From Chryseobacterium gambrini (lineage in GTDB: Bacteria > Bacteroidota > Bacteroidia > Flavobacteriales > Weeksellaceae): 64,000 nt of DNA. The translations under genes were made by a program, and so were the position numbers. The notes under the pieces are model-generated. The model did not search any database. It saw only the letters and a program-made list of their open reading frames with translations, and was not told the origin of the DNA. The number at the start of each line of letters is the position of its first letter. Position 1 is the first letter of the stretch. Where the stretch lies: NCBI RefSeq assembly GCF_900156825.1, contig NZ_FTOV01000010.1, positions 62,001 to 126,000 on the forward strand, written 5' to 3'. Shown here in pieces: positions 46,187 to 55,721 of the stretch.

Positions 46187-47053
46187 CTATTGAACTGCGA
46201 AGGCACTGATTACATTTTCTCCCCACATTCCGCCGACATTTTTCAGCCTTCCCGGAAGTCCCGCCGAAGATCTGGTAACACCACCTATGATGATGTAGTA
46301 CCTTTTGGTGGTACTGCTGGAATTATTAAGCATTAAGGCTCCGTTTATCATCGCATATTTGGGAACTCCACCCGTTGGAGCCGGACCGTTAAAAATATTT
46401 CCTAAAAATTTTGTTTCGTCAAGATCTGCGGTTGGAGCATAAGGACCCGAACCTTTTGCAGAAACTGGTGCGTCCGTTAATGTTACTCTGGTCCAGAACC
46501 AGTCGTCTCTTGTAAGAGTGCTTGTTCCGGAAATATTATCATAAGCAAGCAATAAAGATATATTTACCTGCCAGTTTCCGGGAGCCAGATCTATGTATGA
46601 AGTTGTCGCATAGAACCCTGTGGAAAGATCAGAAGAATTAAAATTATAAGAAGAATTATTCAAAGACAGATCAAAACCGTCTGCAATATTTCCTTTGTAT
46701 GATTTCAGAGCAATATATTCCCAGTGCGCGGAACCGTTTTCATCCGATATCAGTGCTTTGTTTTTAGCTTGTCGCCCGTCTGTAAGTCTGAAACCGTCTA
46801 TCGGATTACCAGCCGTTCCTCTGGAGTTTATTTCTAATTTTCTGCTGGGTGTGGCAGTCCCTATTCCTACGTTTCCGGAAGATAAAACAATAAAGTCATC
46901 TTTTTGCTGCGAAGCAGACGGATCTCCGGTTGAAGGATTATTTTTATTTCCGTCGATGTGGAAAATACCACGCGGATTTTGAGTATTGATTCCTACCTGA
47001 GAATAGGCGGAGTTTAAGATGATCATCGAAATAATGACAACTATTTTTTTCAT
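46187..47053 (-). CDS. Secreted 'VGINT' surface protein, copy A
   Basis: 288 residues with signal peptide (MKKIVVIISMIILNSAYS) then QVGINTQNPRGIFHIDG and LSSGNVGIGTATPSRKLEIN, the opening of many Chryseobacterium exported proteins that resemble phage-fibre shafts. The C-terminal part (about 130-288) is a paralogue of the next gene's. No T9SS C-terminal domain. Function unknown. Confidence 0.8.
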   Translation of the reverse strand: MKKIVVIISMIILNSAYSQVGINTQNPRGIFHIDGNKNNPSTGDPSASQQKDDFIVLSSGNVGIGTATPSRKLEINSRGTAGNPIDGFRLTDGRQAKNKALISDENGSAHWEYIALKSYKGNIADGFDLSLNNSSYNFNSSDLSTGFYATTSYIDLAPGNWQVNISLLLAYDNISGTSTLTRDDWFWTRVTLTDAPVSAKGSGPYAPTADLDETKFLGNIFNGPAPTGGVPKYAMINGALMLNNSSSTTKRYYIIIGGVTRSSAGLPGRLKNVGGMWGENVISAFAVQ

Positions 47054-47067
47054 AGGTTATTTGTTTG

Positions 47068-47937
47068 TTAATCTTGTTCTATAGCGTAAGCTGTGATTTT
47101 ATTATCCTTCCATATTGCTCCGCCCATATTTTGCAGAATTCCTGGAATATGAAGATTAGAACGGGTAAAACCTCCTGCTAAAAGATAATACCTTTTCATG
47201 TTTGCGGAAGGATTGTTGATGATGAGGTTTCCGTTAATCATAGCAAATTTATTTCCTCCGGAAACAGCAGAACCCGGACCCTGAAAAACTTCACTTGCCC
47301 ATCGGCTGTTGTCTACCAGATCAACGGACGGACTTGCCGGATTACTTGTGCCGTTGTCCGAAAGGGTAGTTCTCAGCCAAAACCATTCATCCTGATTCAT
47401 CGTGGAATTCGCATCTGCAGTATAAGGAATAACGAGATCCATTTTCACCCGCCATTTTCCGGGGGGAAGATCAATGTACGAACCGGTCTGATAAAATCCT
47501 GCATTGTAATTGGATGGATTGAATGAAAAGCTTGTACTGCTGATATCAATATCAACTCCCGCTCCCATCACGCCACGATAAATTTTTTGTGCAGGGTACA
47601 AAAGCCAGTGTGCAGAGCCATTGTCATCCGAAACCAGCACTTTTCCTCTTCCTTCTGTACCGTCTTTAAGCATAAAACCGTCTTGGGGTGAAAGCACAGT
47701 TCCGCTGCTGATATCTAGTTTTGTTAAAGGTTTTGTGGTTCCGATTCCCAGATTACCGTTGGTAAGAATAGCAACATCATTTTTCTGTTGCGAGGTACTT
47801 AAAGCGCTTCCCGATGAAGGATTGTCTTTCCCTGCATCAATATGGAAATTTGCCAGTGGATTAACGGTATTAATTCCTACCTGAGAATGTGCATGGGAAT
47901 AAATTAAAGCTAAAAAAGAAATACATAATTTTTTCAT
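47068..47937 (-). CDS. Secreted 'VGINT' surface protein, copy B
   Basis: 289 residues, signal peptide (MKKLCISFLALIYSHAHS), then QVGINTVNPLANFHIDAGKD and TNGNLGIGTTKPLTKLDIS. Full-length paralogue of copy A, sharing the block YIDLPPGKWRVKMDLVIPY / YIDLAPGNWQVNISLLLAY and the YYLLAGG-FTRS / YYIIIGGVTRS end. First gene of the pair, 14 nt upstream of copy A. Confidence 0.8.
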   Translation of the reverse strand: MKKLCISFLALIYSHAHSQVGINTVNPLANFHIDAGKDNPSSGSALSTSQQKNDVAILTNGNLGIGTTKPLTKLDISSGTVLSPQDGFMLKDGTEGRGKVLVSDDNGSAHWLLYPAQKIYRGVMGAGVDIDISSTSFSFNPSNYNAGFYQTGSYIDLPPGKWRVKMDLVIPYTADANSTMNQDEWFWLRTTLSDNGTSNPASPSVDLVDNSRWASEVFQGPGSAVSGGNKFAMINGNLIINNPSANMKRYYLLAGGFTRSNLHIPGILQNMGGAIWKDNKITAYAIEQD

Positions 47938-48165
47938 ACAAACTGTTTTTGTGTAATTTTTTTTGATCAGAAATCTGAAGGATAAACAGCAAAAACTTTT
48001 TTCAAAACTGAAAAAAGTTTTATGCCGTCTTAGTGTTCATGTGTGTTTTTACCTCCTTTCATTTGGATGCGCAAAGAAAGCGGATGAGGGTGGTAATGTC
48101 AAAAAATACAGTTGCCTATCTTGTATCTATTTTTATTAATGTGTTGATTTTTAATAATTTAATTT

Positions 48166-48537
48166 TTAAACGTCTTTACTTTCTGATAATAATGTCTGCG
48201 GATAAGCATTTTTTATTTTGTAAAGTTTCTTCCATTTGTAGATGGTGTTTCGGCTTATTTTAAACTTCAGGGAGGTTTCTATATTGCTCATATTGTATTT
48301 TTTTTGATGCTCAACAATCTTCCTGATATCCGATTTTTTATATGACCGGTGTTTTTGGTTAAAGTCTTTGTTCTGTTCATTTTTACCGAAAATTATATGG
48401 TTAAGATGAATGATATCAAAAGTCGTAAGAGATTTTTTATTGAGTATTTCGCTGCAGTCTTTTCTTTTTTCCGGATATTTTTTATCGAGAATGTCGGAAA
48501 AAATGAGTTTATAATTAGGTTTTAATTCTTTTTTCAT
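48166..48537 (-). CDS. Small HTH protein (transposase-like N-part)
   Basis: 123 residues. The C-terminal part (YKKSDIRKIVEHQKKYNMSN; FKISRNTIYKWKKLYKI) is a helix-turn-helix of the transposase-8/IS3 orfA kind, but no catalytic partner is present. The N-terminal 60 residues are unrecognised. Probably a DNA-binding regulator; similar proteins are common in Chryseobacterium. Confidence 0.7.
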   Translation of the reverse strand: MKKELKPNYKLIFSDILDKKYPEKRKDCSEILNKKSLTTFDIIHLNHIIFGKNEQNKDFNQKHRSYKKSDIRKIVEHQKKYNMSNIETSLKFKISRNTIYKWKKLYKIKNAYPQTLLSESKDV

Positions 48538-48638
48538 AAGTAAACTGTTTTTAACGATTTTCCTTAGCTTTTTTATTTAAAATTGTAAACAAATTTTTGT
48601 ACAGATCTAAACAATACATGATTACAATTTTTTATAAT

Positions 48639-49097
48639 TTATTTAGATAAGTCATCTTTCGTTTTCTGGTTTTCATACTTATTAAACCATTTATAAAGCG
48701 TGGTCTTTGGGATGCCGTATTTTTCGATAACCTCCGATTTTGTGTACTCGCCGGAATTAATCTGTTCCAGTATAAAATCTATGATTTCTTTGGTATAGAT
48801 ATTTTTACGAAAAGAAGGAAGATGAGACTTCAGCGTTCTTTTTTTTATTAAATCGGATCCGGAGGAAGTGGGAGGGGAGTATAGGATCAGATGCTGGCTG
48901 TAAATCCTGAAAAAATCATATTCCAGAAGTTTAGACCATTTCAAAAGGGTTCCGGAATCTATGCTTTCGGAAATCAGCATCTTTTCAATTTCATTTTCTG
49001 TCGTATTCATGAAATTGCAAATTCTTGTAAGATCTGTATTCGTCTCGATAATCCTCTGATTGATGAGCGAGCCGATATGAATATTTTTAAAGTTCAA
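48639..49097 (-). CDS. HTH protein of the 'IHIGSLI' family
   Basis: 152 residues. The start (NIHIGSLINQRIIETNTDLT, ICNFMNTTENEIEKML) is a XRE-like fold; the middle (SLLKWSKLLEYDFFRIYSQHLI type) and the C-terminal HTH (YTKSEVIEKYGIPKTTLYKW) match a family frequent in Chryseobacterium and often annotated as transposase. No nuclease domain is present, so regulator is the better description. Confidence 0.72.
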   Translation of the reverse strand: MNFKNIHIGSLINQRIIETNTDLTRICNFMNTTENEIEKMLISESIDSGTLLKWSKLLEYDFFRIYSQHLILYSPPTSSGSDLIKKRTLKSHLPSFRKNIYTKEIIDFILEQINSGEYTKSEVIEKYGIPKTTLYKWFNKYENQKTKDDLSK

Positions 49098-49241
49098 GTT
49101 GTGTTAATTTTTAATTCAATGATCAAAATAAGAGCAACATTTTTAGATAAGAAAAAAAACAGCGATCTATCATGATACTACTTTTTTATAAGTTTTTTAT
49201 ATTCAGTATTTTAAATATTTCATTACCCCGTTACTTACAAA

Positions 49242-49273
49242 AAGTCCGCTTTAAGAATTTTTAAAACGGACTT
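49242..49273 (-). terminator. Terminator of the secreted-protein operon
   Basis: AAGTCCG/CGGACTT arms with partly paired T/A flanks around a loop; on the - strand it ends with TTTTTGT. Confidence 0.7.
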
Positions 49274-49304
49274 ACATTTATGATAAAAAATACGATATTT
49301 CTTC

Positions 49305-49877
49305 TCAGGGTTTCCAGAACGTCCATTTCTGCCCGTTGAAAATAATAAGGCGATGTTTCGATGCATCAGTCGGATGTTTAAGAAATGCCATCATTCCCGG
49401 AGACGGATTCTTAATATTGTTAAAATTAGTTACTATTGGCAAAACCAACGCTTTGTTGGGAGAATCCAATACCAGAACACCGTCCGTAGATGTGCCTGAA
49501 TTTCCGATAATTGCCCTTGCTCCGTTGAAGTCATTTAAAGGTAATGCCTGTGGTGTTTTTACCGTATTTTCTATGGCAGTGGAGTAGCCGGAACGGATGC
49601 TTAAATCTGTCCAGCCCGTATTTTCATTTTTTACTTTTACTTTATATTCTGCATTTGAAGAAACATCAAAAATAAAAGTTCCTCCTTTAGAATTATTGGC
49701 TCCCGAAGGTACGGTTTCCGTATAAGGAAGAATAATCCCTTTGTCGTTATCTGTCCCGAATTCTAACAGAACAGAAGTACTGCTGACATTTCCTACAGAA
49801 TTTGCCGATCCTATCCTTACCTGCGAAAAAACTTCTCCGAACATGAAAACGAATAATATAATTGCGGTCTTTTTCAT
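49305..49877 (-). CDS. Secreted protein, 190 aa
   Basis: Signal peptide (MKKTAIILFVFMFGEVFS) then QVRIGSANSVGNVSSTSVLL. The end (FLKHPTDASKHRLIIFNGQK) resembles the tail of proteins that accompany large beta-helix surface proteins in flavobacteria. It lies 82 nt after the 1,251-residue surface gene and likely shares its transcript. Function unknown. Confidence 0.7.
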   Translation of the reverse strand: MKKTAIILFVFMFGEVFSQVRIGSANSVGNVSSTSVLLEFGTDNDKGIILPYTETVPSGANNSKGGTFIFDVSSNAEYKVKVKNENTGWTDLSIRSGYSTAIENTVKTPQALPLNDFNGARAIIGNSGTSTDGVLVLDSPNKALVLPIVTNFNNIKNPSPGMMAFLKHPTDASKHRLIIFNGQKWTFWKP

Positions 49878-49959
49878 TGTTTAAAATTTAAATTAATAAA
49901 AACGATAATAAAAGCAACCGGATAAATCATCATTTAAACGGTTGCAAAAAATGAGTGAA

Positions 49960-52900
49960 TTAAGGACATCCTTGTGTGCTGAAACATTTCCAGCCTTCGC
50001 CGGCTCCGGCTCCTGTATAAATTTTCATACATCCTGCTCCGGCATTTTCATCGGTATCGAAAACCATCATTCCCACAACCGGAATGGCAATCGTAGTTTC
50101 AGGGCTTGAATTTCTTGTGATTACAAAACCTTTTGTTTTGGCTTCAAGCGCAGTATACGCTGAATTTCTGATCATCGGCCAGCTTGTACTGCTTCCTCCG
50201 GCTCTCCCCAAAATGGTAATTCCCTGCTTTACAGGATAGGTTTGTCCTGCTGCTAAAGTGGGATCTTCATAGCAAACACATCCGTTTATCAGTGCATTCT
50301 GAGAACTTCCGATGCTTTGTCCGGTCGTATTGCTGTACCCTGTCGGTAATGATGAAAATTGCGGAAGACCAATATTAATTCCTCCTGTACTTACGCAGGT
50401 TGCAGAAGCACAGAGATTTTGGTTTACCGATGTGCTTCCTCCGCTGAGCGATCCTCCTGCAGTTACCAGTTCAGAATTGGCAATATCGGCTCCTCCTTCG
50501 CCTGCATCAGAACAGCCGTCTGCATCGGAATCTAAGTCTAGTCTATTGGGAATTCCGTCACTATCAGTATCACAAACCCTATACGCAAATAAAGAATAAG
50601 CAACAAGTTCCGCACTATCCATACCGGTACTGGTTACTGTAAAAGAGCTTACTAAAGTGTCACCAATCCCCTTGAGTATCATAAACTGGTCATTAGGACC
50701 GGAGGTCGCATTATAAATACCTGTAGCTGTATTATAATTACCCAAGTTAGAACCAGTTGCAGGAACTAGGATTCCATTAGGCTGATTTCCGTTAATCTGA
50801 AAAGTATAAACAACATTGGGACTCAGATTGTCGGGGTCTAAATCAAAGAAATAAAATCCTATTTCTGATGCTCTTACTGGTGTAGAGAAGGTATAAGTAA
50901 AACCAGCATCACCAAGTTTAGCTCTTCTTGTTTGTCCACCTTGCTGATTGATCCAGAAATTTACCTGTCCGTCATTCAGATTCTGAACCGTGGATTGAGT
51001 AGTTGCTCCGGGCATATTTACCGTTAGATTAGAGGTTGTAAAACCTAACCATGCTCCAGAAGTATTCTGGGCGCGGAAACCCAGACAATCTTCATTAATA
51101 TCCGGAATACCGTCATTATCATCATCCAAATCGGTACTGTCAGGAATAGAATCTCCATCGCTGTCGGGAGTTACTGTAACAGTAGAAGAATTGTTAGCCA
51201 AAACCGGATCTGCCTGTGTGGCTGTTCCGCTGATAGCTGCTGTATTTGAATATATTCCATCTGCTTTTACAGTAGCTGCTATTGTAAGTGTAGCACTGGC
51301 TCCGTTTGCCAGATTGCCGATCGTCCAGTTCGGAGCAGTCCATGTTCCTACAGAAGGTGTGGCACTTACGAAAGTATAACCGGAAGGTAAAATATCATTT
51401 ACAACAACATTACTTGCGGAATCAGGACCCACATTGCTTGCGGTAATAGTGAAGGTGACATTACTTCCTACTCCTGCTGTTGGATTATTTACCGTTTTTG
51501 TTACCGCTAAATCTGCAATTATTGCCGTTGCTCCAAATTCAGATGTATTTCCGTTTGTATCTATGGCAATAGCAACCAATTTATCTCCCGAAGAAAATGT
51601 AGCACCAGATACCAATGTTAAAGTCTGATTGCTAAAAGCATTAACCACTCCGCTGATGCTTCCTAAATACTGGATGCCTTCACCGTGATTGGCTACTCTG
51701 GAACACGCACCGCCTGTAATTGCTCCGTTTTGGTCTCCGTCATCTGCAACTTTATAGAACTGAATGGTTTTATTACCTGCAATATCTCCTCCTGCCGTTG
51801 ATTCGTTCCCATTACAGATGCTTACATATCCTGAAACACTTAGTGTGGTTGAAGAAGTAATGCTGTAGCTTGTAATTACCGGATAATCTAATAATAAGTT
51901 AGGCTGATTGGCTGTAGTTGCCCCGTCATTCGGAGAAACACCATCGTTATTTAAATCAATTGGTAAACCGCCATTGTTATAAAATATATTTCTGGAAATT
52001 CTGTTTTGGGTTGCGTTTCCAGAAACATTAACTCCTCCTCTCGTAGCTAAGGTAGCGGAGCGTCCGTTATTTGCAATGATATTTGCTTCAATATTGTCTC
52101 TTATCCCATCATCATTAGAACCAATGACTGTATTTGCAACAGAGCCTGTTCCGCTTGCACTTAAAAGAACACCCGAACCGCCGTTACCCAATGGAGTTAC
52201 TCCATCGGCACCTACACCAATATAATTACCCATAATGATATTGTTATCAGCCACTAAAGAAGCCGAAAGAATATAAACCCCATTTCCGATATTCCCGGAA
52301 ATAACATTTCTTTCTAAATCATCAAAAACATTATCGCTGTCTGTACCTATTCTGGAATTGATTGTTCTTGAAAAATTACCACCGGCAGCAGCATTAGCTG
52401 TAATTGTACCACCAAATTGTCCATTGGGCAAAGCTATATTTCCTGTGACATCTACACCGATGTAGTTTCCGGCAACCACAATATTTCTGGTTCGCAAAGC
52501 AGCATCTGTAGTATTGTTCGAAGTGGTTCCGAATCCTCTGCCATAGTTGCCAGAAATTATATTTCTTACATCTGCGGCTACAGCAGCAGTGTGTTTCGTA
52601 TCATCGAAACCAATCACGATGTTTTCGGATATAAAATTAGAGGCATTCTGTTGGATATATACTCCGGGCCAGCTAACGGTATCGTCTCCATTTAGACCAT
52701 TGGGTCTGGCTAGTGTTCCCGATTTATCTGTACCAATATAATTACCTGCTATAGCGACATTGGAAACACCTTCTAAGTTGATGCCATATAAACTACAGTT
52801 GGAAATAATATTTCGCTCTAAAGCATCTGATATACCATTACCATCGGTACCGATAATAAAGTTATTCCCAATGATTCTTTGAGCAAATATACCGGCTCCG

Positions 52901-53715
52901 TTACTCCCAAGAGCAGAACCTATACGGGATGATGTAGTACCATCTGGCAGTAAACCAATATAATTTCCGGAAATTCTTAAATTGTTATAGGTAACCGAAA
53001 CTGAACCGGGGTTGTTATTTAATGTAATAGCATCACCAGTGGTAACATTTGCAATAACATTCCCTTCAATATTGTCATCAACGCCGTCTCCATTTGTGCC
53101 AAAGACAATATTTGACATGGTTGCGCGTGTACCATTAAAGCCTAAATGGATAGCGGTGCTCCTTAACGTTGTTCCTGATGTTGCCGTTCCATTGGCGAAT
53201 AATCCGAAATAATTTCCCCAAATATGAAAATTGGAGGTTCCGCTGTATATACCAATACAAGGCTGACTGGAGTTTCTGGTATTGTATATTGCCAAACCAC
53301 TTACAGATGAATTTCCGGCAGAGGATTCAAATTCCAATACTCCCAGTGTTACGAGAGAGAGGTTTCCGGCATTTATTTCAATTAAAATAGTTCTGCTGCC
53401 TATTGCTCCTGTACCCGCACCGGGCTGAGAATACCCACGAATATTCACGGGATTTGTAATATTGGGCAAAAAACTGGCAAGAACAATTGTTTTTACACCA
53501 GCTCCCGGGATATTAAATGTAATATCGTCTGATGCAGCCGTCGCATTAGCATTAATAATTGCCTGTCTTAGTGATCCTGTACCTGAATCATTTGTATTCG
53601 TAACAGGTATAGTCGCTGCTTTCAGGCTGTTAACGGTGCTTAAAAGCAATAACATCAAAAATAGAGCAAAGCTGAATTTTTGATATTTTCTATAAAAAAT
53701 GGTAAAGAATTTCAT
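49960..53715 (-). CDS. Giant secreted beta-helix protein with DUF11 domain
   Basis: 1,251 residues. Signal peptide about 1-33; right-handed beta-helix repeats over about 40-610 (IAGNYIGTDKSGTLARPNG and eight or more NYIG- turns), opening with TNTNDSGTGSLRQAIINANA; a DUF11 domain near 790-905 (LAVTKTVNNPTAGVGSNVTF); a Ca-binding thrombospondin-3-like block (DSDGDSIPDSTDLDDDNDGI) and a second near 1090. No T9SS sorting domain at the C-terminus. Cell-surface or released adhesin-like protein. Confidence 0.85.
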   Translation of the reverse strand: MKFFTIFYRKYQKFSFALFLMLLLLSTVNSLKAATIPVTNTNDSGTGSLRQAIINANATAASDDITFNIPGAGVKTIVLASFLPNITNPVNIRGYSQPGAGTGAIGSRTILIEINAGNLSLVTLGVLEFESSAGNSSVSGLAIYNTRNSSQPCIGIYSGTSNFHIWGNYFGLFANGTATSGTTLRSTAIHLGFNGTRATMSNIVFGTNGDGVDDNIEGNVIANVTTGDAITLNNNPGSVSVTYNNLRISGNYIGLLPDGTTSSRIGSALGSNGAGIFAQRIIGNNFIIGTDGNGISDALERNIISNCSLYGINLEGVSNVAIAGNYIGTDKSGTLARPNGLNGDDTVSWPGVYIQQNASNFISENIVIGFDDTKHTAAVAADVRNIISGNYGRGFGTTSNNTTDAALRTRNIVVAGNYIGVDVTGNIALPNGQFGGTITANAAAGGNFSRTINSRIGTDSDNVFDDLERNVISGNIGNGVYILSASLVADNNIIMGNYIGVGADGVTPLGNGGSGVLLSASGTGSVANTVIGSNDDGIRDNIEANIIANNGRSATLATRGGVNVSGNATQNRISRNIFYNNGGLPIDLNNDGVSPNDGATTANQPNLLLDYPVITSYSITSSTTLSVSGYVSICNGNESTAGGDIAGNKTIQFYKVADDGDQNGAITGGACSRVANHGEGIQYLGSISGVVNAFSNQTLTLVSGATFSSGDKLVAIAIDTNGNTSEFGATAIIADLAVTKTVNNPTAGVGSNVTFTITASNVGPDSASNVVVNDILPSGYTFVSATPSVGTWTAPNWTIGNLANGASATLTIAATVKADGIYSNTAAISGTATQADPVLANNSSTVTVTPDSDGDSIPDSTDLDDDNDGIPDINEDCLGFRAQNTSGAWLGFTTSNLTVNMPGATTQSTVQNLNDGQVNFWINQQGGQTRRAKLGDAGFTYTFSTPVRASEIGFYFFDLDPDNLSPNVVYTFQINGNQPNGILVPATGSNLGNYNTATGIYNATSGPNDQFMILKGIGDTLVSSFTVTSTGMDSAELVAYSLFAYRVCDTDSDGIPNRLDLDSDADGCSDAGEGGADIANSELVTAGGSLSGGSTSVNQNLCASATCVSTGGINIGLPQFSSLPTGYSNTTGQSIGSSQNALINGCVCYEDPTLAAGQTYPVKQGITILGRAGGSSTSWPMIRNSAYTALEAKTKGFVITRNSSPETTIAIPVVGMMVFDTDENAGAGCMKIYTGAGAGEGWKCFSTQGCP

Positions 53716-53778
53716 TATTTTAAAAATTTTATTTATTGGTTATGATGACCAAAATATTTCATCAGATTGTTTTTTCAT

Positions 53779-54306
53779 TTAAACTGAAAGAGCAGGAGGC
53801 GGTCTTACAGAAAAGCATACGTTGGCTGGTTGAGAGAAAAAATGAAAAATTTTTGAATTTAAAATTTTTACTTCACTGTAATCATAATCTTGGTTTACAA
53901 GATATTTTGTTACAGCTATGTCTATAACTTTAAAAACCGGCGTAGATGTTACAGCGTAATTGTTTCTCTTAGTTGTTTGAAAGTGATTGTTTATATTGGG
54001 GAAATCTTTAAAATTTACCTCGGTAGATTCTTTCTTTTCTATTTTTTTTCCTGCTGTACTTTTATTTGCCGAATCAAGTTTTCCTGAAATACTTTTGTGT
54101 TTTGTTCTTCTTTCCCTGAGACTTTTTTTGCTGTTTTTTTCAGACGAAATTTTAACAGATAATTTATGATCTATCGGAACTTTTGTTATAACTGAGTCGA
54201 ATAATGATTCTTTTTCTGCATAAATATATGTTCCTTCTGATACGAAAATCTGAGAAGGACAGAACTGAACAAGCAGTAATATAAAAACAGTAAAAACTTT
54301 TTTCAT
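53779..54306 (-). CDS. Secreted protein, 175 aa
   Basis: From the chosen start MKKVFTVFILLLVQFCPSQ it has a normal signal peptide; an upstream in-frame ATG (54348) would add 14 residues before it. The mature part is basic and Ser/Lys-rich (KNSKKSLRERRTKHKSISGK) with a C-terminal FSVRPPPALSV. No family recognised. First gene of the surface operon. Confidence 0.65.
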   Translation of the reverse strand: MKKVFTVFILLLVQFCPSQIFVSEGTYIYAEKESLFDSVITKVPIDHKLSVKISSEKNSKKSLRERRTKHKSISGKLDSANKSTAGKKIEKKESTEVNFKDFPNINNHFQTTKRNNYAVTSTPVFKVIDIAVTKYLVNQDYDYSEVKILNSKIFHFFSQPANVCFSVRPPPALSV

Positions 54307-54615
54307 TTTAAAAAAGTTTTTTGCAGATGGATAAATAAAACGGGACAATTGGAACTGATTATGTTTTCTGGTTCAAAGGAACGCAAACAAACCTGTTCAA
54401 AAACAAAAACAGCCTATCTATTGTGTATCTATTTTATTTTAATATGTTGAATTTCAGTTATTTATTTTTTAAACTTAACATAATTGAGCTTTTGTCTTTC
54501 TGTTTTGTTTTATCTTTTTGAAAAATTGAATTGGGATTTTTCTGAACTGTTTCAGGAGATAAACAATGCAGAATTGAGATGTTTTACATCGGGAATTTTG
54601 GGGTTGGAAATAAAT

Positions 54616-54644
54616 AAGGCATTCTGAAATTTTCAGAACGCCTT
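54616..54644 (-). terminator. Terminator after the 89-aa gene
   Basis: AAGGC-A-TTCTGAA ATT TTCAGAA-C-GCCTT, 12 paired bases and one mismatch; on the - strand followed by ATTTATTT. Confidence 0.65.
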
Positions 54645-54674
54645 TCATAAGTTTAGTGTTTTCAATTGTTGTTT

Positions 54675-54944
54675 CTAGAAAATCTCAGAAGCAAACATTT
54701 TCTTGTTGAGGTGTGCAATATGAGCTTTCAGAAAAGCATGAAGTTTGGTATTTTCTATAATGGAATCGGAAAATGTAGGGACAATCATAGATTTATTGGA
54801 AACAATATTCCGCATTATTTCATATTCTTCACCAAAAAAGATATCCAATCCGAATTCTTTTTTTACACAGGAATGCAGATAATCATCAATATACTTTTTA
54901 GAATCAACAGAAACTGCTTTTTCCGCATCAGAATTATTTTTCAT
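54675..54944 (-). CDS. Hypothetical protein, 89 aa
   Basis: Starts MKNNSDAEKAVSVDSKKYID, helical and cytoplasmic, ending HLNKKMFASEIF. No family recognised. Divergent from the carotenoid operon's MarR gene; its 3' hairpin supports a real transcript. Confidence 0.6.
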   Translation of the reverse strand: MKNNSDAEKAVSVDSKKYIDDYLHSCVKKEFGLDIFFGEEYEIMRNIVSNKSMIVPTFSDSIIENTKLHAFLKAHIAHLNKKMFASEIF

Positions 54945-55016
54945 ACCCAGATCTAATAATTTTTAAAGGTAATGAAAAATATTTAAGTGTATAAATATTT
55001 ATTAATTTAAATTAAA

Positions 55017-55034
55017 TAGTATATTTGTATACTA
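55017..55034. promoter_or_regulatory. Promoter with palindromic operator of the carotenoid operon
   Basis: TATATTTG (55020-55027) matches the -7 box and lies inside a perfect palindrome, TAGTATA TTTG TATACTA. A repressor bound here would cover the -7 box. The MarR protein encoded just downstream is the obvious candidate. Expected transcript start about 55034, leaving a leader of roughly 12 nt. Confidence 0.7.
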
Positions 55035-55045
55035 ATTTTTACAAA

Positions 55046-55717
55046 ATGGAATATTCTTTGATTAAAGACATAATAGGATTATTAGAAGAATTTGAAACAG
55101 AAAATTCCGGAAATTTATATTCTAAAGATCTTCATGGATTTAAATCCTGGATATTTGATAAAGAGTCTTCTAAAAATAAGGATAAGCAGACTGAACCCTA
55201 TTGGGAAGGAAAAGAAAGCGGGAGAACTCCTGAAAGTGCTATTAATACACTTTTGGTTCATCTCAACAGATATGCAAAAACTTATTCTAAATCTGCAATA
55301 GCCGATTCCGAATTTTCTACACAGGAAGAATTTATATACCTGATTAATTTAAGAGCTTACGGAAGAATGACCAAAACAGAGCTTATTAAAAAAAATATTC
55401 AGGAAAAACCTGCGGGAATGCTTATTATTACCAGATTATTAAAACAGGGTTGGATCGAACAGACCGAATCTGATGACGATAAACGGAGTAAGTACATCAG
55501 CATTTCAGAAAAAGGAATAATTGCCCTGGAAAAGCAGATGGAGAAGATCCGCAATGCCACAAATATTGTTGCAGGAAACCTAAATCATACAGAAAAAATG
55601 GAACTTATACGTATTCTGAACAAGCTTGATCGTTTTCACCACCCGATATTTTCCAGAAATATCGACAGCAAAGATCTGATTAATACGGTGTTTAAGGAAT
55701 ACACTTTTAAAAACTAA
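55046..55717 (+). CDS. MarR-family regulator of carotenoid genes
   Basis: 223 residues from MEYSLIKDIIGLLEEFETEN. A winged helix spans about 85-165 (FIYLINLRAYGRMTKTELIK; GMLIITRLLKQGWIEQTESD; DKRSKYISISEKGIIALE), with the MarR wing D-DKRSK. An ATG at 55025 is rejected because it would sit inside the -7 promoter box. The gene is 4 nt from crtI and probably autoregulates the whole operon through the palindrome at 55017. Confidence 0.85.
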   Translation: MEYSLIKDIIGLLEEFETENSGNLYSKDLHGFKSWIFDKESSKNKDKQTEPYWEGKESGRTPESAINTLLVHLNRYAKTYSKSAIADSEFSTQEEFIYLINLRAYGRMTKTELIKKNIQEKPAGMLIITRLLKQGWIEQTESDDDKRSKYISISEKGIIALEKQMEKIRNATNIVAGNLNHTEKMELIRILNKLDRFHHPIFSRNIDSKDLINTVFKEYTFKN

Positions 55718-55721
55718 AACT

